DNA from: Affinundibacterium nitidum
Lineage (GTDB): Bacteria > Pseudomonadota > Gammaproteobacteria > Burkholderiales > Burkholderiaceae_D
DNA length: 64,000 nucleotides
Direction of reading: 5' to 3'
NCBI RefSeq assembly: GCF_014284155.1
Contig: NZ_JACOFZ010000002.1
Coordinates: 344,711 to 408,710, forward strand
Both the position numbers and the translations under genes were made by a program. Position 1 is the stretch's first letter. Each line of letters opens with the position of its first letter. Shown here in pieces: positions 28,766-39,783 of the stretch. The notes below the pieces were generated by a model. It searched no databases. It saw only the letters and a list, made by a program, of their open reading frames with translations, and was not told the DNA's origin.

Positions 28766-28796
28766 GTCGTCATCCCTGCGCAGGCAGGGATCCAGC
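28766..28796 (+). repeat. Short REP-like palindrome
   Basis: The hairpin ATCCCTGC-GCAG-GCAGGGAT (28772-28779 with 28784-28791) between the cupin and pgi stops, flanked by CGTC and CCAGCG, is of the same type as the 25049-25078 repeat. It may also act as a weak bidirectional terminator between these convergent genes. Confidence 0.7.
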
Positions 28797-28832
28797 GACT
28801 CTCATCTTGGAATTACGTCTGGCAGCACGTGC

Positions 28833-30479
28833 TCAGTTATTCCCATAACGTCTAAAATAGGCGATCAAACCTTGAGTAGACACATCGAGCTGCCCATCAA
28901 ATTCAGGGTTCCCTTGCAGGGCTGGGAGCAAACTATTCGCTAATTGTTTGCCCAACTCCACGCCCCATTGATCGAAGGAATTGATACCCCAGACCACGCC
29001 TTGCACAAAGACTTTGTGCTCATACAGTGCCAGTAACATCCCCAATTGGAAGGGATCCAAACTCGTCATCAAAATCGTATTCGAAGGCTGATTACCAGCG
29101 AAGACCTTATGCGGCAACAGCTTGGTGATTTCAGCTTCTTTCAAGCCTTGCGCGGCGAGTTCAATGCGTGCTTGTTGTTCGGTTTTACCGAAAGCCAAAG
29201 CTGAACTTTGCGCCAGACAGTTAGCGAGCAAAGGTGCTTGGTGACCTGGTAATGGATAATCGCTGCTCGCTGCCACGACGAAGTCGCATGGAATCAACCA
29301 ACCACCTTGATGCAGCAATTGGAAGAAAGCATGCTGACCGTTGACGCCGATTTCACCCCAAACAATCGGGTTCGCGCGGCAGGTCAAAGCCTCACCATCG
29401 CGGCTCACGGTTTTACCGTTAGATTCCATCTCAAGCTGCTGCAAGAAACCCGGCAGATGGCGCATCGATTCGTTATACGGCAAGACTGCGGTCGTTTCCG
29501 CGCCTAAGAAATTGGTATTCCAAATCGACATCAAGGCCAGCAAGACCGGCAAATTCTTTTCCAGCGGCGCAGTACGAAAATGCTGATCCATGGTTTCCGC
29601 GCCCTCTAACAAGCGTTCAAAACCGCGCATGCCAATTGCCAAAGCTACCGACAAACCCACTGCGGACCATAAAGAATAACGACCGCCGACCCAATCCCAA
29701 ATCTGCAAGATATTGCTATCAGGGATGCCAAATTCATGGGCCTTGCTCGGATTCGATGTGACGGCAATAAAGTGCTTCGCAATCGCCCACTCTTCGGTCG
29801 CCGCGGCCAATAACCAATTGCGCGCGGTGTGCGCATTGATGCTAGTTTCTTGCGTGGTAAAGGTTTTTGAAGCGACGATAAACAAAGTGGTGCGTGGATC
29901 GAGGCGTTCAATCAAAGGTGCCAGATGGGCGCTATCGAGATTCGATACATAGTAGAAATTCAAACCCGGATGCTGCAAGGCAGATAGTGCACGCGTCGCC
30001 AATTTCGGTCCAAGGTCAGATCCACCAATACCGATGTTGACGATGTTTTGAATTGCATCGCCTTTGAAGCCGCGCCACAAGCCACTGCGCACACGTTCGA
30101 CGATGTCACGCATTTGCTTACGCACCGCATGCACCTGCGGCATGACGTTATTCTCTTCACTAGGGAAAGGTGTGTAGTCAGTATGACGCAAAGCCGTATG
30201 CAAGACTGCACGATTTTCGCTGACATTAATTTTATCGCCCGCGAACATGCGATCACGCCAATGTTCCACGCCAGTGCTACGCGCCAAGGCTAACAGATCG
30301 TTCAATGCAGCTTCATCGACACGCTGTTTAGAGTAGTCGACCAACAGGCCTTCCAACTCTAAAGAAAAACGATGAAAACGCTGCGGATCCTCCGCGAACA
30401 AATCACGTAGATGTTGATGCTGTAAGCGGCTACGATGCCCAAGCAGGGCTTGCCACTCTGGGGTGTTAGTTAAATTCAT
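28833..30479 (-). CDS. pgi: Glucose-6-phosphate isomerase
   Basis: The 548-residue protein is of normal length. It has NIGIGGSDLGPKL, VSNLDSAHLAPL, SKTFTTQET and the C-terminal signature region FDQWGVELGKQLA with catalytic Lys. It interconverts glucose-6-phosphate and fructose-6-phosphate in the cytoplasm. SD GAGG is 4 nt before the ATG. It follows rsmA at 73 nt and may be the end of the lptD-surA-pdxA-rsmA string. Confidence 0.97.
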   Translation of the reverse strand: MNLTNTPEWQALLGHRSRLQHQHLRDLFAEDPQRFHRFSLELEGLLVDYSKQRVDEAALNDLLALARSTGVEHWRDRMFAGDKINVSENRAVLHTALRHTDYTPFPSEENNVMPQVHAVRKQMRDIVERVRSGLWRGFKGDAIQNIVNIGIGGSDLGPKLATRALSALQHPGLNFYYVSNLDSAHLAPLIERLDPRTTLFIVASKTFTTQETSINAHTARNWLLAAATEEWAIAKHFIAVTSNPSKAHEFGIPDSNILQIWDWVGGRYSLWSAVGLSVALAIGMRGFERLLEGAETMDQHFRTAPLEKNLPVLLALMSIWNTNFLGAETTAVLPYNESMRHLPGFLQQLEMESNGKTVSRDGEALTCRANPIVWGEIGVNGQHAFFQLLHQGGWLIPCDFVVAASSDYPLPGHQAPLLANCLAQSSALAFGKTEQQARIELAAQGLKEAEITKLLPHKVFAGNQPSNTILMTSLDPFQLGMLLALYEHKVFVQGVVWGINSFDQWGVELGKQLANSLLPALQGNPEFDGQLDVSTQGLIAYFRRYGNN

Positions 30480-30552
30480 GGTGCCTCAAATCTTTTCGGA
30501 AAAATCGACCGGTATGAACTAATGGTCAAACACATGTCGTTATTTCTATATG

Positions 30553-31326
30553 CTAAGGCAAAAGATTAGCCAAGGCTACATACTGCTCTAATGGAATCGC
30601 TTCCGCGCGCAATTGTGGATCGATTCCCACACTTTGCAATTGTTGTTCATCGAACAGACCAGCAACGCAATTGCGTATCGTTTTGCGACGTTGAGAGAAA
30701 GACTTGGTAACGACGAGTTCGAGATTTTCCAACTTGCACGGCAACTTCTCTTTCTTAGGAATCATACGCACAATCGCGGAATCAACACGCGGTGGCGGAT
30801 CGAACGCCGTCGGTGGCACGATAAACAAGAGCTCCATGTGATAACGCCATTGCAGCATCACCGACAAACGTCCATATTCTTTGCCACCAGGTTCCGCCAC
30901 CATACGTTCAACCACTTCTTTTTGCAGCATAAAGTGCTGGTCTTCTACTTGATCTGCGTATTCCGCCAAATGAAACAGTAGAGGGCTAGAAATGTTGTAC
31001 GGTAAATTACCAACGATACGTAATTTCTTGCCAGGGTTGACAGGAATCGTCACAAAATCAAATTTCAGCGCATCACCTTCATGGATGGTCAATTTCGTAG
31101 GATCAAAACTTTTCTTTAAGCGAGCTACCAAGTCGCGATCGAGCTCAACCACATGCAAAGCCTGCAAGCCGTCAAGCAGTAAGCGTGTCATCGCTGCCAA
31201 GCCTGGTCCGATCTCGACCATGCTTTCATCTTGCTGAGGATTGATGCAGCTAATGATGTCGGTCAAGACTTGTTGATCGGTCAAAAAGTTTTGGCCAAAT
31301 CGTTTGCGGGCAATGTGTTTCGTCAT
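30553..31326 (-). CDS. rsmA: 16S rRNA (adenine(1518)-N6/adenine(1519)-N6)-dimethyltransferase
   Basis: The 257-residue protein opens with ARKRFGQNFLTDQ and has the SAM-binding EIGPGLAAMT and catalytic NLPYNISSPL, diagnostic of RsmA/KsgA. It dimethylates two adenines in helix 45 of 16S rRNA during late 30S assembly. The gene is in the conserved order lptD-surA-pdxA-rsmA; the stretch between pdxA and rsmA is 78 nt. Confidence 0.96.
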   Translation of the reverse strand: MTKHIARKRFGQNFLTDQQVLTDIISCINPQQDESMVEIGPGLAAMTRLLLDGLQALHVVELDRDLVARLKKSFDPTKLTIHEGDALKFDFVTIPVNPGKKLRIVGNLPYNISSPLLFHLAEYADQVEDQHFMLQKEVVERMVAEPGGKEYGRLSVMLQWRYHMELLFIVPPTAFDPPPRVDSAIVRMIPKKEKLPCKLENLELVVTKSFSQRRKTIRNCVAGLFDEQQLQSVGIDPQLRAEAIPLEQYVALANLLP

Positions 31327-31404
31327 ATCGTTTTGATTTCTTGATGATGCACTCTACAGTGACATCGGTTTATTCTTTACTTGTATTTCTGTGCCAAATT
31401 AGGC

Positions 31405-32454
31405 TTAGTTGACGGCGGCCAAGGCTTGGCGCTTCACCATTTCTGCTGCCATACGAATAGCGACCTTCATGCTGCCAGCATCTGCCAAACCCGTACCCAG
31501 TTTAGCGAGATCAAGAGCTGTGCCGTGATCGACAGAGGTACGTATTAAAGGCAGACCCAAAGTAATGTTCACACCCAAGCCAAAGCTCGCGTATTTCAAT
31601 ACCGATAAACCTTGGTCGTGATACATCGCTAGTACGCAATCGGCATCTTTCAAATACTTCTGTTGGAAGAGTGTATCTGCCGGGAAAGCACCTCTTACGT
31701 CCATACCTAAAGAACGCGCTTGTTGGATCACTGGGTTAATCACTTCAATTTCTTCACGTCCAAGATAACCGTTTTCACCGGCATGCGGATTCAAGCCCGT
31801 AACAAAAATACGTGGTTTAGCAATGCCAAATTTGTCTTGCAAATCGCGATGGATAATCTGCAGTGTGTTCAACAATGGATCAAACTGAATCGCATCTGCC
31901 ACTTCACGCAATGGCAAATGCGTGGTCGCCAAAGCGACACGCAAAGGCTGAGGCAAAGTCGCCGATACCTCGCATGCCAACATCATTACTACCTGTGCCG
32001 TCTTGGTTTGTTCAGCGAGATATTCGGTGTGTCCAGTGAACGGCACACCAGCGTCATTGATGGTGCTTTTTTGCAGCGGCGCGGTGACCATGGCATCGCA
32101 CCATTTATTCTGCACGGATTCGATGGCCACATCGAGCGTTTGCAACACGGCGCGGCCATTGCGTGGATCAAGCTGACCCGCCACAACATGGGCATTCAAG
32201 GGGCAATCGATGACGGTGATCTGATCGCGACCACAACCAGGCAGACCATTAAAACGCAAAGCCTGCTGCGACAGGCCCATCAAACGAATCTCTTTATTGA
32301 GATCGTGGGCTAACATCGCTAAGTAGGCGGCATCACCCAAAAGTACAGGCCTAACTTCATTGCGTAAAGCCCATGCCGCCAACAGAGAAATCTCCGGCCC
32401 AATGCCAGCGGGTTCGCCGACGGTGATTGCAATAACCGGAGAGTTAGATGGCAT
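31405..32454 (-). CDS. pdxA: 4-hydroxythreonine-4-phosphate dehydrogenase
   Basis: The 349-residue protein starts [15 protein letters not shown] and contains [26 protein letters not shown] and MYHDQGL with the zinc-binding His residues. It oxidises 4-phosphohydroxy-threonine in the DXP-dependent route to pyridoxal phosphate. Its ATG overlaps the surA stop by one base (TAATG), so translation is probably coupled. Confidence 0.96.
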   Translation of the reverse strand: MPSNSPVIAITVGEPAGIGPEISLLAAWALRNEVRPVLLGDAAYLAMLAHDLNKEIRLMGLSQQALRFNGLPGCGRDQITVIDCPLNAHVVAGQLDPRNGRAVLQTLDVAIESVQNKWCDAMVTAPLQKSTINDAGVPFTGHTEYLAEQTKTAQVVMMLACEVSATLPQPLRVALATTHLPLREVADAIQFDPLLNTLQIIHRDLQDKFGIAKPRIFVTGLNPHAGENGYLGREEIEVINPVIQQARSLGMDVRGAFPADTLFQQKYLKDADCVLAMYHDQGLSVLKYASFGLGVNITLGLPLIRTSVDHGTALDLAKLGTGLADAGSMKVAIRMAAEMVKRQALAAVN

Positions 32455-33860
32455 TATTTTTGATCCGTACGAAACTCCACATAAGCACGATCACGCAATT
32501 GGCGCAACCAGCTCTGAACAGCTTCATCCGATTTACGTGCACGTACAGACTGACGAGCTTCAGAACGTTTTTTCTCAACGGAGTCTTCAGTCAATTTACG
32601 TTCTGTTACTTGAATCAAGTGGAAGCCCAGTTGTGTTTCAACTGGATCACTCACTTCGTTAATCGCCAATTTATTCATCGCCGCTTCGAAGTCTGGTGAT
32701 GTATCTCCAGGATACACCCAGCCCAAATCACCACCTTTAGCTGCCGAGGTATCGATTGAATTAGTTTTCGCTAACTCTTCGAAAGTTGCCGTTTTATTTG
32801 CGATCTTTTGTTTAAGTTCGAGCAATGTGCTCTTAACTTGCGCCGCTGTCATCGCTTGCGTTGGTCGCATCAGAATGTGGCGTACATTCGATTGCTGAGA
32901 GCCTGTCGCTTCGACCGGAGCTACATCACGCTTGCCCAAAAGCTTCAAAATATGGAAACCATTTGGGCTACGAATAATCTCCGAGATGCCACCGATAAAC
33001 TGGATCTTGTTAACGGCTTCCATAAAGAGGGGCGGAATTTTTTCTTGTTCACGGAAACCAACCTCGCCGCCTTTCAGTGCCTCGACGGAGTCTGAATACG
33101 TCGCAGCCAGTTTGGCGAAATCTTCACCGATACGCAATTTTTTGTAAGCTTCTTGTGCGCGTGCGCTGCGTTGAGTAATTACTTCGGGAGTTGCATTTTC
33201 TGGAATCCGAACCATGATATGGCCAAGATTGATTTCTTGATTTTTGCTAGGCGCTAATGCTTGGGCAGCCAGGAAGTTGTCGATCTCTAATTCAGAGACT
33301 TGAATCTTGCTATCAACTTCGCGCTCACGCACGCGTTGAATCATGATGTCATCACGAATGTCTTCGCGAAATTGCGCAAAAGATGTGCCTTCACGTTCAA
33401 CTTGATTACGTAACTCTTGCAAACTCATCTTATTGGATTCAGCCATACGTTGCATCGCGCGGTCAAGCATGACGTCATCAATGCGCATGCCCTGCTCTTT
33501 CGCCAATTGGATCTGCAAACGATCGATAATCATGCGCTCCAAAATTTGCTTTTGAATTTCAGAACGTTCAGGTGGAGTAGTCCCCTGCGCCTTTAGACTT
33601 TTCTCGATGGCGTTGATGCGATCATTCAATTCAAGGTTGGTGATGACCTCGTCTCCGACAACCACGGCGATACCGTTCACAACCGCTGATTTACTTGCTT
33701 TCTTTGGAGCAGCCTTATTCGGTGTCGAGTCTTGCAAGGGCGCCACTGGCGAATTGGACTGCGCCAATGCCGCGTTCGATAACAACAAGCCTAAAAGGGT
33801 CGAAGTAATGCCAACAGCGAGGGAACGCTTCGATTGATTCATTTGCAAAATGTGTCGCAT
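32454..33860 (-). CDS. surA: Periplasmic chaperone / peptidyl-prolyl isomerase
   Basis: The 468-residue protein has a signal peptide (after NQSKRSLAV, cut near AALAQ), the SurA N-terminal chaperone region ([19 protein letters not shown]), two parvulin domains (starting near [10 protein letters not shown] and [10 protein letters not shown]) and a short C-terminal helix. It escorts outer-membrane beta-barrel proteins, including LptD, to the BAM complex. The start at 33860 has GGA 5 nt upstream; an internal ATG at 33842 would also leave a good signal peptide. Confidence 0.93.
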   Translation of the reverse strand: MRHILQMNQSKRSLAVGITSTLLGLLLSNAALAQSNSPVAPLQDSTPNKAAPKKASKSAVVNGIAVVVGDEVITNLELNDRINAIEKSLKAQGTTPPERSEIQKQILERMIIDRLQIQLAKEQGMRIDDVMLDRAMQRMAESNKMSLQELRNQVEREGTSFAQFREDIRDDIMIQRVREREVDSKIQVSELEIDNFLAAQALAPSKNQEINLGHIMVRIPENATPEVITQRSARAQEAYKKLRIGEDFAKLAATYSDSVEALKGGEVGFREQEKIPPLFMEAVNKIQFIGGISEIIRSPNGFHILKLLGKRDVAPVEATGSQQSNVRHILMRPTQAMTAAQVKSTLLELKQKIANKTATFEELAKTNSIDTSAAKGGDLGWVYPGDTSPDFEAAMNKLAINEVSDPVETQLGFHLIQVTERKLTEDSVEKKRSEARQSVRARKSDEAVQSWLRQLRDRAYVEFRTDQK

Positions 33861-34061
33861 AGTCATCCAAAAATCTACTAAGACAAAAAACAAAAGTCTT
33901 ATCAAAATAAAATGTGAAACACAAAACTACTGCTGCATTTCACTAATTCTGCCTCGTCATAAATCGACGAAAGCTGCAATATACACGGATATCGGGCAAG
34001 CGCAAACCAAGCCGCTACTGCAAGAATGCCTGACGGCAATTCTTGTTACCCAACCATGCGA

Positions 34062-36374
34062 TCAATTTGTGGTCGACGGCTGATATCCATTAATACTTTT
34101 CTTCAACGTCTCGATTGGGTTAGACCCAAAGCCAAGACGCGCTAAACCGGTCAATTCCAATTGAATTGCAATGCCCGAATTATTATTCAACGTAGTCGTC
34201 GCGAATCGATGTGCAACGAAACGTAAAGCCCAGCAATCCGCACGATATTCCAAGCCTGCCAAACCTTCAACCAGCTTACGGTTTAATAGAGAATAGTTGC
34301 TCTTACCGACTGCATACCAACGATGGGAAATCGGCCATTGGCCTGACAATTCCAATTGTTTCAAGACATCGCGTTGAAATTGGTATTGCAAATTCAAGAC
34401 TTTTTTCTCGGCAGGCTGCCAATGAATACCATAGCTAGAACGCACCGATTGACGATCACTTTGGCTTACTTGCAGTGCCGCTTCCACATTCAAGGTATTC
34501 GAAATTTGTCCATTGCCGGCTAATAGCAGATCGGAACGACTTGGATTACTCTTACCATCCAGGCTCACCTTTTGCGTATTGAAGTAAAAACGCTGCCCAA
34601 GTGCAAACTTAAAGCGCTCAGTACCATCACCTTCAATGAAACGAGAGACCAAACCTGCGGTCACCTGATTTGAATCGCCAATACGGTCATGTCCGGTAAA
34701 ACGATTTTCACTAAAAATCTGTGCGAAATTGAAGTCGGCTAAAGCAGTATCAAATAATGGTAATGCAGTCTGATCTCGATATGGCGTATTTACATAGAAC
34801 AGGCGCGGCTCCAATGTCTGAGTCATGCCTTCACCCAATAAACTTGCTTGGCGCTCAAAGATCAAACCTGTGTCCAACGATAAACTTGGGATAGTGCGCT
34901 GGTAATGCGAAGCTTGCCCTTGAGCTGGGTTATCTAACTCATATTGGGTGGCGTGAAATGACAGTTTAGGAACTGCAAAGAACGCTGGCTGAATAATCGG
35001 GAAAGAAACCTGCGGATTAATCACTGCACGGTTACCACGTATCAAAGTCGGGTGCCAGAAACGCGTCATCAAGGCGTCCACTGACCAATCAAGGCCAACC
35101 ACATCATGTTGTCCAGCATGAAAACTCAACTGTGGCAAACGTTCATAAGGCAAGGTAATCGGTGCAGATGGATCTTGCAATACTTGGTAGCTGGTTGAAC
35201 GCAATGAGGCATTCCAAATAGATCCGTAATAATCGAGCCCAACTTCACGCAGCAACAAACGTTGCGCAGTTTTGGTCGTAGAATTGGAGAAGTCGGCTGG
35301 ATAATCGTTATCCGAAGCGCGATTCAAGTTCCACGAAAACACTGCTTCTGGCGTCAACTTCTGATTATGAATAGAGTTAATCGCATAACGCGTTGTATTC
35401 GTCAGTTTGTCGCTAATGCCTTCGACCGCTGTCTCACCAGCATAGGACTCGCCTAGATATCGCCCTTCAATACCCATCTGCAGACCACGCCTTGCGATCA
35501 TTTTCGGGCGCAGGGTTAGGTCGCGGTTAGGCGCAATATTGAAATAGTAAGGCACACCGAACTCGATACCACCTTTGTTGGAATGGCCCATAGTTGGCGG
35601 CAATATGCCTGAATGACGTGCACCAGACAAAGGAAAACTGAAATCCATCCAACCAGGTGTCGCCATAATCGGGACGCCCTTAAAGTACAGCACAGACTTC
35701 CCCGCCACCCCTGTATCAAGACCGGTATCGAGATTTAAAGTTTCCGCTTTTAAATACCAATCTGGATCTAAACCTTGGCAAGTACTATAAGTGCCATTGG
35801 TAATGGTCGAACGTTCTTCGCTGGCAAAATCGATACGATCTGCCTTACCCTGGCCATTATTACGTGCAATAAAATAGCTCGGCTTGAGGACGAAACCAAC
35901 GCCAGATTCAAGCGCAAATCGAATTAATTGGCCAGTATAGCAATCAGCACCCCGTTGCAGCTCGATATTCCCAGAAGCATCTAATTGGTCTTCAATTTGC
36001 AGATAGCTAGCCCGCTCTGCCGTGAGCTTGGTATCGCCGCGTGTCACGATCACATTGTTTTCCATGCGGACGATACGATCCGGCTCGCCGTTCATGGTTT
36101 CGGCTTGAATCACCGTCGGCAAGGTCGATGGGTCTACGGCTTTCTTATCTGCCGCTTGCGTTGCCTGCGGCTTGGTTGCTGCAGATAGGGAGCTCGCGTT
36201 TTTATTGGCCGTTTCGATCACAGTCTGCGTTTGCGCAAAGCTGCTGGAAAATGCGGAACATAGCAAACCAGCAATGATCGTTTTCGTAAAAATAGGAAAC
36301 ATGGCCGGTGAATGCGATAATACGGTTTTTGCTTGATTTCGATTCAGACGCATGTCGTGGTCAGTGAATGGCAT
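34062..36374 (-). CDS. lptD: LPS-assembly outer-membrane protein LptD
   Basis: The 770-residue protein has a signal sequence region (MFPIFTKTIIAG..., cut near SSFAQ), an N-terminal beta-jellyroll (LptA-like OstA domain: RMENNVIVTRGDTKLTAERASY) and a C-terminal 26-strand barrel region. It inserts LPS into the outer leaflet with LptE. One Cys (RGADCYTG) in the N-terminal part and one near the C-terminus (RADCWALRF) suit an inter-domain disulphide. The start is uncertain: three ATGs (36374, 36353, 36302 or so) lack clear SDs. A hairpin at 34021-34045 lies between lptD and surA. Confidence 0.94.
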   Translation of the reverse strand: MPFTDHDMRLNRNQAKTVLSHSPAMFPIFTKTIIAGLLCSAFSSSFAQTQTVIETANKNASSLSAATKPQATQAADKKAVDPSTLPTVIQAETMNGEPDRIVRMENNVIVTRGDTKLTAERASYLQIEDQLDASGNIELQRGADCYTGQLIRFALESGVGFVLKPSYFIARNNGQGKADRIDFASEERSTITNGTYSTCQGLDPDWYLKAETLNLDTGLDTGVAGKSVLYFKGVPIMATPGWMDFSFPLSGARHSGILPPTMGHSNKGGIEFGVPYYFNIAPNRDLTLRPKMIARRGLQMGIEGRYLGESYAGETAVEGISDKLTNTTRYAINSIHNQKLTPEAVFSWNLNRASDNDYPADFSNSTTKTAQRLLLREVGLDYYGSIWNASLRSTSYQVLQDPSAPITLPYERLPQLSFHAGQHDVVGLDWSVDALMTRFWHPTLIRGNRAVINPQVSFPIIQPAFFAVPKLSFHATQYELDNPAQGQASHYQRTIPSLSLDTGLIFERQASLLGEGMTQTLEPRLFYVNTPYRDQTALPLFDTALADFNFAQIFSENRFTGHDRIGDSNQVTAGLVSRFIEGDGTERFKFALGQRFYFNTQKVSLDGKSNPSRSDLLLAGNGQISNTLNVEAALQVSQSDRQSVRSSYGIHWQPAEKKVLNLQYQFQRDVLKQLELSGQWPISHRWYAVGKSNYSLLNRKLVEGLAGLEYRADCWALRFVAHRFATTTLNNNSGIAIQLELTGLARLGFGSNPIETLKKSINGYQPSTTN

Positions 36375-36698
36375 TTGTTCATTGTTTTTTAGGAAGCACC
36401 CTGACTGGGCCTAGCTCTTTCTGTAAGTAAGCACTTAGAGCAGAAAGCTTGCCAGCAGTTCATCGATGCGAAAGCGCTCTATTATAGGCGCAAACCCCTG
36501 AAGTATCAGTAACAAAGCAGCTGCATTCGGTATTCGCATCGTCTTTCTTAGCCAAGGTGATCGAACTCGAAGTCAAACCAAAGAGCAAAGCAGCATTTTT
36601 CGTTTCATTTTGACATGAAAAATGGTATTGACGGTGGGCTCTAACACACCCCGCTGTCGTCCTTTTCATCTCACTTTTTACAGATATTACGTTTAATT
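36375..36698. other. Intergenic region between divergent lptD and amgK
   Basis: This 324-nt stretch must hold the promoters of both divergent genes. No convincing paired -35/-10 boxes, repeat or RNA gene was seen. A frame on the minus strand inside it lacks a ribosome-binding site and family features. Confidence 0.5.
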
Positions 36699-37730
36699 AT
36701 GTCTACATCTTCCGACCAGCAACGTTTGCACGACTTAAAGCAATTTTTGAGCGGCATTACACATCCCCAACTCAATCTCGACAGCTTGCGCCCTGCTTCT
36801 GCTGACGCCAGCTTTCGTCGCTACTTCCGTATTGACGGTAACGATGGTAATGGTCCGCTAAGCTTTATCGTGATGGATGCACCGCAGCCTACTGAGGATG
36901 TCAAACCTTTCATCCAAGTGGCAGAACTTTTTCATTCGCTGCATTTAACGGTACCGCAAGTACTGGCAAGAGATGTAGAGCGAGGTTTCCTGTTACTGAC
37001 CGATCTCGGCACCACCATGTATTCACACATGTTAAATGTCGATACGGCCCACAAGTTGTACATGGATGCGATTGATTCTCTGGTCTTGATGCAATCACAG
37101 AGTCAGCCTGAAGTCTTGCCCGAATACGATCGCGCTTTCATGCATCGCGAACTAATGATTTTCCCTGAGTGGTACATCAGCAAACACCGTGGAGTGACCT
37201 TGACTGAGGCGCAAACGGATAGTTTGAATAAAGTATTTGACGCCATTTTGGCCAATGTCACCGCACAACCTCAGGTATTCGTGCACCGCGATTTCCATTC
37301 GCGCAATTTGATGGTGATGGATAAAGGTAATCCGGGCATCATCGATTTCCAGGGTGCATTGTATGGCCCTTTGACCTACGACTTGGTTTCATTACTGCGC
37401 GACGCTTATGTACAGTGGGATGAAGAAATGGTACTCGACTGGGCCATCCGTTACTGGGAAAAAGCAAAAAAAGCGGGCTTACCAGTGGCACCCGATATCG
37501 ACAGCTTCTATCGCGATTTCGAATTCATGGGCTTACAACGTCATCTGAAAATCTTGGGTATCTTTGCTCGCTTAGCACATCGCGATGGCAAACCACATTA
37601 TCTCGACGACATGTCGACGGTGATGGACTATGTACGCAAGACGTCGAACCGCTACAGCGTTTTGATTCCATTGCTGCGTTTGCTCGACACGATCGAAGAT
37701 AGTGCGCCGCAGTTTGGCTATACTTTCTAA
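36699..37730 (+). CDS. amgK: N-acetylmuramate/N-acetylglucosamine kinase AmgK
   Basis: The 343-residue aminoglycoside-phosphotransferase-fold kinase has the catalytic loop VHRDFHSRNLMV and the metal-binding IIDFQGALYGP. Its position next to a MurU-type nucleotidyltransferase and beside lptD is that of AmgK in Pseudomonas. AmgK phosphorylates the anomeric carbon of MurNAc and GlcNAc in cell-wall recycling, bypassing de novo UDP-MurNAc synthesis and its fosfomycin target. No SD is visible before the ATG. murU follows at 63 nt. Confidence 0.88.
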   Translation: MSTSSDQQRLHDLKQFLSGITHPQLNLDSLRPASADASFRRYFRIDGNDGNGPLSFIVMDAPQPTEDVKPFIQVAELFHSLHLTVPQVLARDVERGFLLLTDLGTTMYSHMLNVDTAHKLYMDAIDSLVLMQSQSQPEVLPEYDRAFMHRELMIFPEWYISKHRGVTLTEAQTDSLNKVFDAILANVTAQPQVFVHRDFHSRNLMVMDKGNPGIIDFQGALYGPLTYDLVSLLRDAYVQWDEEMVLDWAIRYWEKAKKAGLPVAPDIDSFYRDFEFMGLQRHLKILGIFARLAHRDGKPHYLDDMSTVMDYVRKTSNRYSVLIPLLRLLDTIEDSAPQFGYTF

Positions 37731-37793
37731 TTTGCTGCACAGAGTCAGCACGTCGCCGAACAACTCAGCAACACCGTACACAGAAGAATATCG

Positions 37794-38519
37794 ATGAAAG
37801 CCATGATCCTTGCCGCTGGACGCGGTGAACGAATGCGTCCGCTAACCGACACCTGCCCTAAACCGCTGCTCAAAGTGCGCGGGCGTCCTTTAATCGTATG
37901 GCATATTTTGAATTTGGTGAAAGCAGGGATTACGGAGATCATCATCAACCACGCACACCTTGGCCACATGATTGAAGAGGCTTTGGGTGATGGCAGCCAA
38001 TTCGGCGCCAAGATTCAGTATTCTGCTGAAGGTACTGCGCTGGAAACCGCTGGCGGTATTGCCAAGGCTTTGCCACTGTTGGGCGATGAGCCGTTCTTGG
38101 TTGTGTCGGGTGATATCTATATTCCGCACTTTAATTTTGCCGAATGCGAAGGCAGTGTCGAAGACAATGATATGTGGGGAAATCCACATCCGCTCGACAA
38201 ACGCGATGTCGCATGGTTGTACATGGTCAAAAATCCAGACTTCCACCCTCAAGGCGACTTCGCTCTAAGCTTGATGGGCTTACGCAATGAGGCCAAAGAA
38301 GGTGAGCAGATGTACACCTTCGCCAATATCGGCGTCTATCGTCCTGAGTTGTTTAAGGATATCGTCCCTGGCACGCACGCCAAACTCGGCCCGCTGTTAC
38401 GTGATCTCGCTGATCGCGGCCAACTCGGTGGCGAACTGTATCGTGGCGAATGGCACAACTTAGGTACACCAGAGCAATTGGCGGCGTTAAATACCCCTTT
38501 GCGAGTGATCAAACCTTAA
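37794..38519 (+). CDS. murU: N-acetylmuramate alpha-1-phosphate uridylyltransferase MurU
   Basis: The 241-residue nucleotidyltransferase begins MKAMILAAGRGERMRPLTD (the NTP-binding GxGxRxxPLT signature), then PKPLLKV and SGDIYIP for the metal site. With AmgK upstream it makes UDP-MurNAc from recycled MurNAc-1-phosphate. It is shorter than glucose-1-phosphate thymidylyltransferases, as expected for MurU. Confidence 0.87.
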   Translation: MKAMILAAGRGERMRPLTDTCPKPLLKVRGRPLIVWHILNLVKAGITEIIINHAHLGHMIEEALGDGSQFGAKIQYSAEGTALETAGGIAKALPLLGDEPFLVVSGDIYIPHFNFAECEGSVEDNDMWGNPHPLDKRDVAWLYMVKNPDFHPQGDFALSLMGLRNEAKEGEQMYTFANIGVYRPELFKDIVPGTHAKLGPLLRDLADRGQLGGELYRGEWHNLGTPEQLAALNTPLRVIKP

Positions 38520-38575
38520 CTCCCTGAGTTGGTTACAATGACGTCTTCAAGTCATTTACTCAACCCTTCGCAACG

Positions 38576-39724
38576 ATGAGCGCAAATAAGCCAATTCCTT
38601 ATCTGATTTGCGGTGCTGGCCCTGTCGGGCAAGCGCTTGCACTTGAGTTGCATAGAAATGGCGTCGCCGCGAGCGATATCTTGCTAGTCGATGCAAAGAG
38701 TGTAGAGCAAGCAAGTAAAGATGCGCGCACCATCGCCCTCTCTCATGGCAGCCATCAATTGCTACAACGGTGGAACGCTGCGCCATTGCGGGCGACGGCT
38801 ATCCACGACATCCATGTCAGCCGTCGCCGTCATTTTGGCCGCACCCTAATTCAAGCGAGCGACCATCAAATCCCTGCCCTCGGTTATGTCGTGCGCTACG
38901 CTGATATTGTGACGCCTTTGGAAATTTCCTTGCAGACAGCAGGCATAGAAGTATTGCGACCTCAGCTCGTTGCAGCGATTCGTGACGACGCCGATCAAAA
39001 CGCTGTATGGGTCGAACTGCATGATCACGACCCGCTATTAGCGCTGTGCGTGATCCAAGCGGAAGGTGGAATTTTTAGCGAACAACAGCAAAGGCAACAA
39101 CATCACGACTACCAACAGACCGCCATCATTGCGCATGTGACCGCATCTCATCGTATCGCACATCGTGCATTTGAACGTTTTACAGAAGAGGGACCGATCG
39201 CATTACTGCCGCAGGACGAAGGCTATTCATTGGTGTGGTGTGCGCGTCCAGAAAAAGCAGCTCAGTTACAGCAATTGAACGATACCGCATTTCTGTCTGA
39301 GTTACAGACTGCATTCGGTGATCGCGTTGGTAACTTCACTTCTGTCTCGCCGCGTTTCGCTTTCGCGCTTGGGCTCAATGCACAAGCGGATGCGACGAGT
39401 CGTACAGTTAAGATTGGCAATGCGGCGCAAACCTTGCACCCAGTCGCTGGCCAAGGCCTCAACCTCGGTTTGCGAGATGCCATGGTGCTAGCACAAGCTT
39501 TAATTCGCCACCCCGCACCAACGGCCATCGAGATTTTCATGCAAGAACAAGATCGTGACCGTCAACGCACCATCAAAATCACGGATAGCATGGCGCGCAT
39601 GTTCGCTAGCAGCGCCGATGGCAGCCCGCTACAAGCGGCATTAGGACTAGGATTAGGTATCGTTGATGTGCTATCGCCACTCAAGCAAGAGTTGGCTGAA
39701 CAGATGATGTTTGGACGACGATAA
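38576..39724 (+). CDS. UbiH/COQ6-family FAD monooxygenase
   Basis: The 382-residue flavoprotein has the FAD-binding GAGPVGQALALEL at residues 12-24 and the second FAD motif in GNAAQTLHPVAGQGLNLGLRD, typical of UbiH-type ubiquinone ring hydroxylases. Which ring position it hydroxylates cannot be told from sequence. It follows murU at 56 nt in the same direction. A second family member is at 43848-45053, so the genome splits the ubiquinone hydroxylations between paralogues. Confidence 0.82.
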   Translation: MSANKPIPYLICGAGPVGQALALELHRNGVAASDILLVDAKSVEQASKDARTIALSHGSHQLLQRWNAAPLRATAIHDIHVSRRRHFGRTLIQASDHQIPALGYVVRYADIVTPLEISLQTAGIEVLRPQLVAAIRDDADQNAVWVELHDHDPLLALCVIQAEGGIFSEQQQRQQHHDYQQTAIIAHVTASHRIAHRAFERFTEEGPIALLPQDEGYSLVWCARPEKAAQLQQLNDTAFLSELQTAFGDRVGNFTSVSPRFAFALGLNAQADATSRTVKIGNAAQTLHPVAGQGLNLGLRDAMVLAQALIRHPAPTAIEIFMQEQDRDRQRTIKITDSMARMFASSADGSPLQAALGLGLGIVDVLSPLKQELAEQMMFGRR

Positions 39725-39783
39725 TTTGGGGTGGATAGTCCAGGTAGGATGCTTCACACTGGACCGCCGAATTGTTCAATATT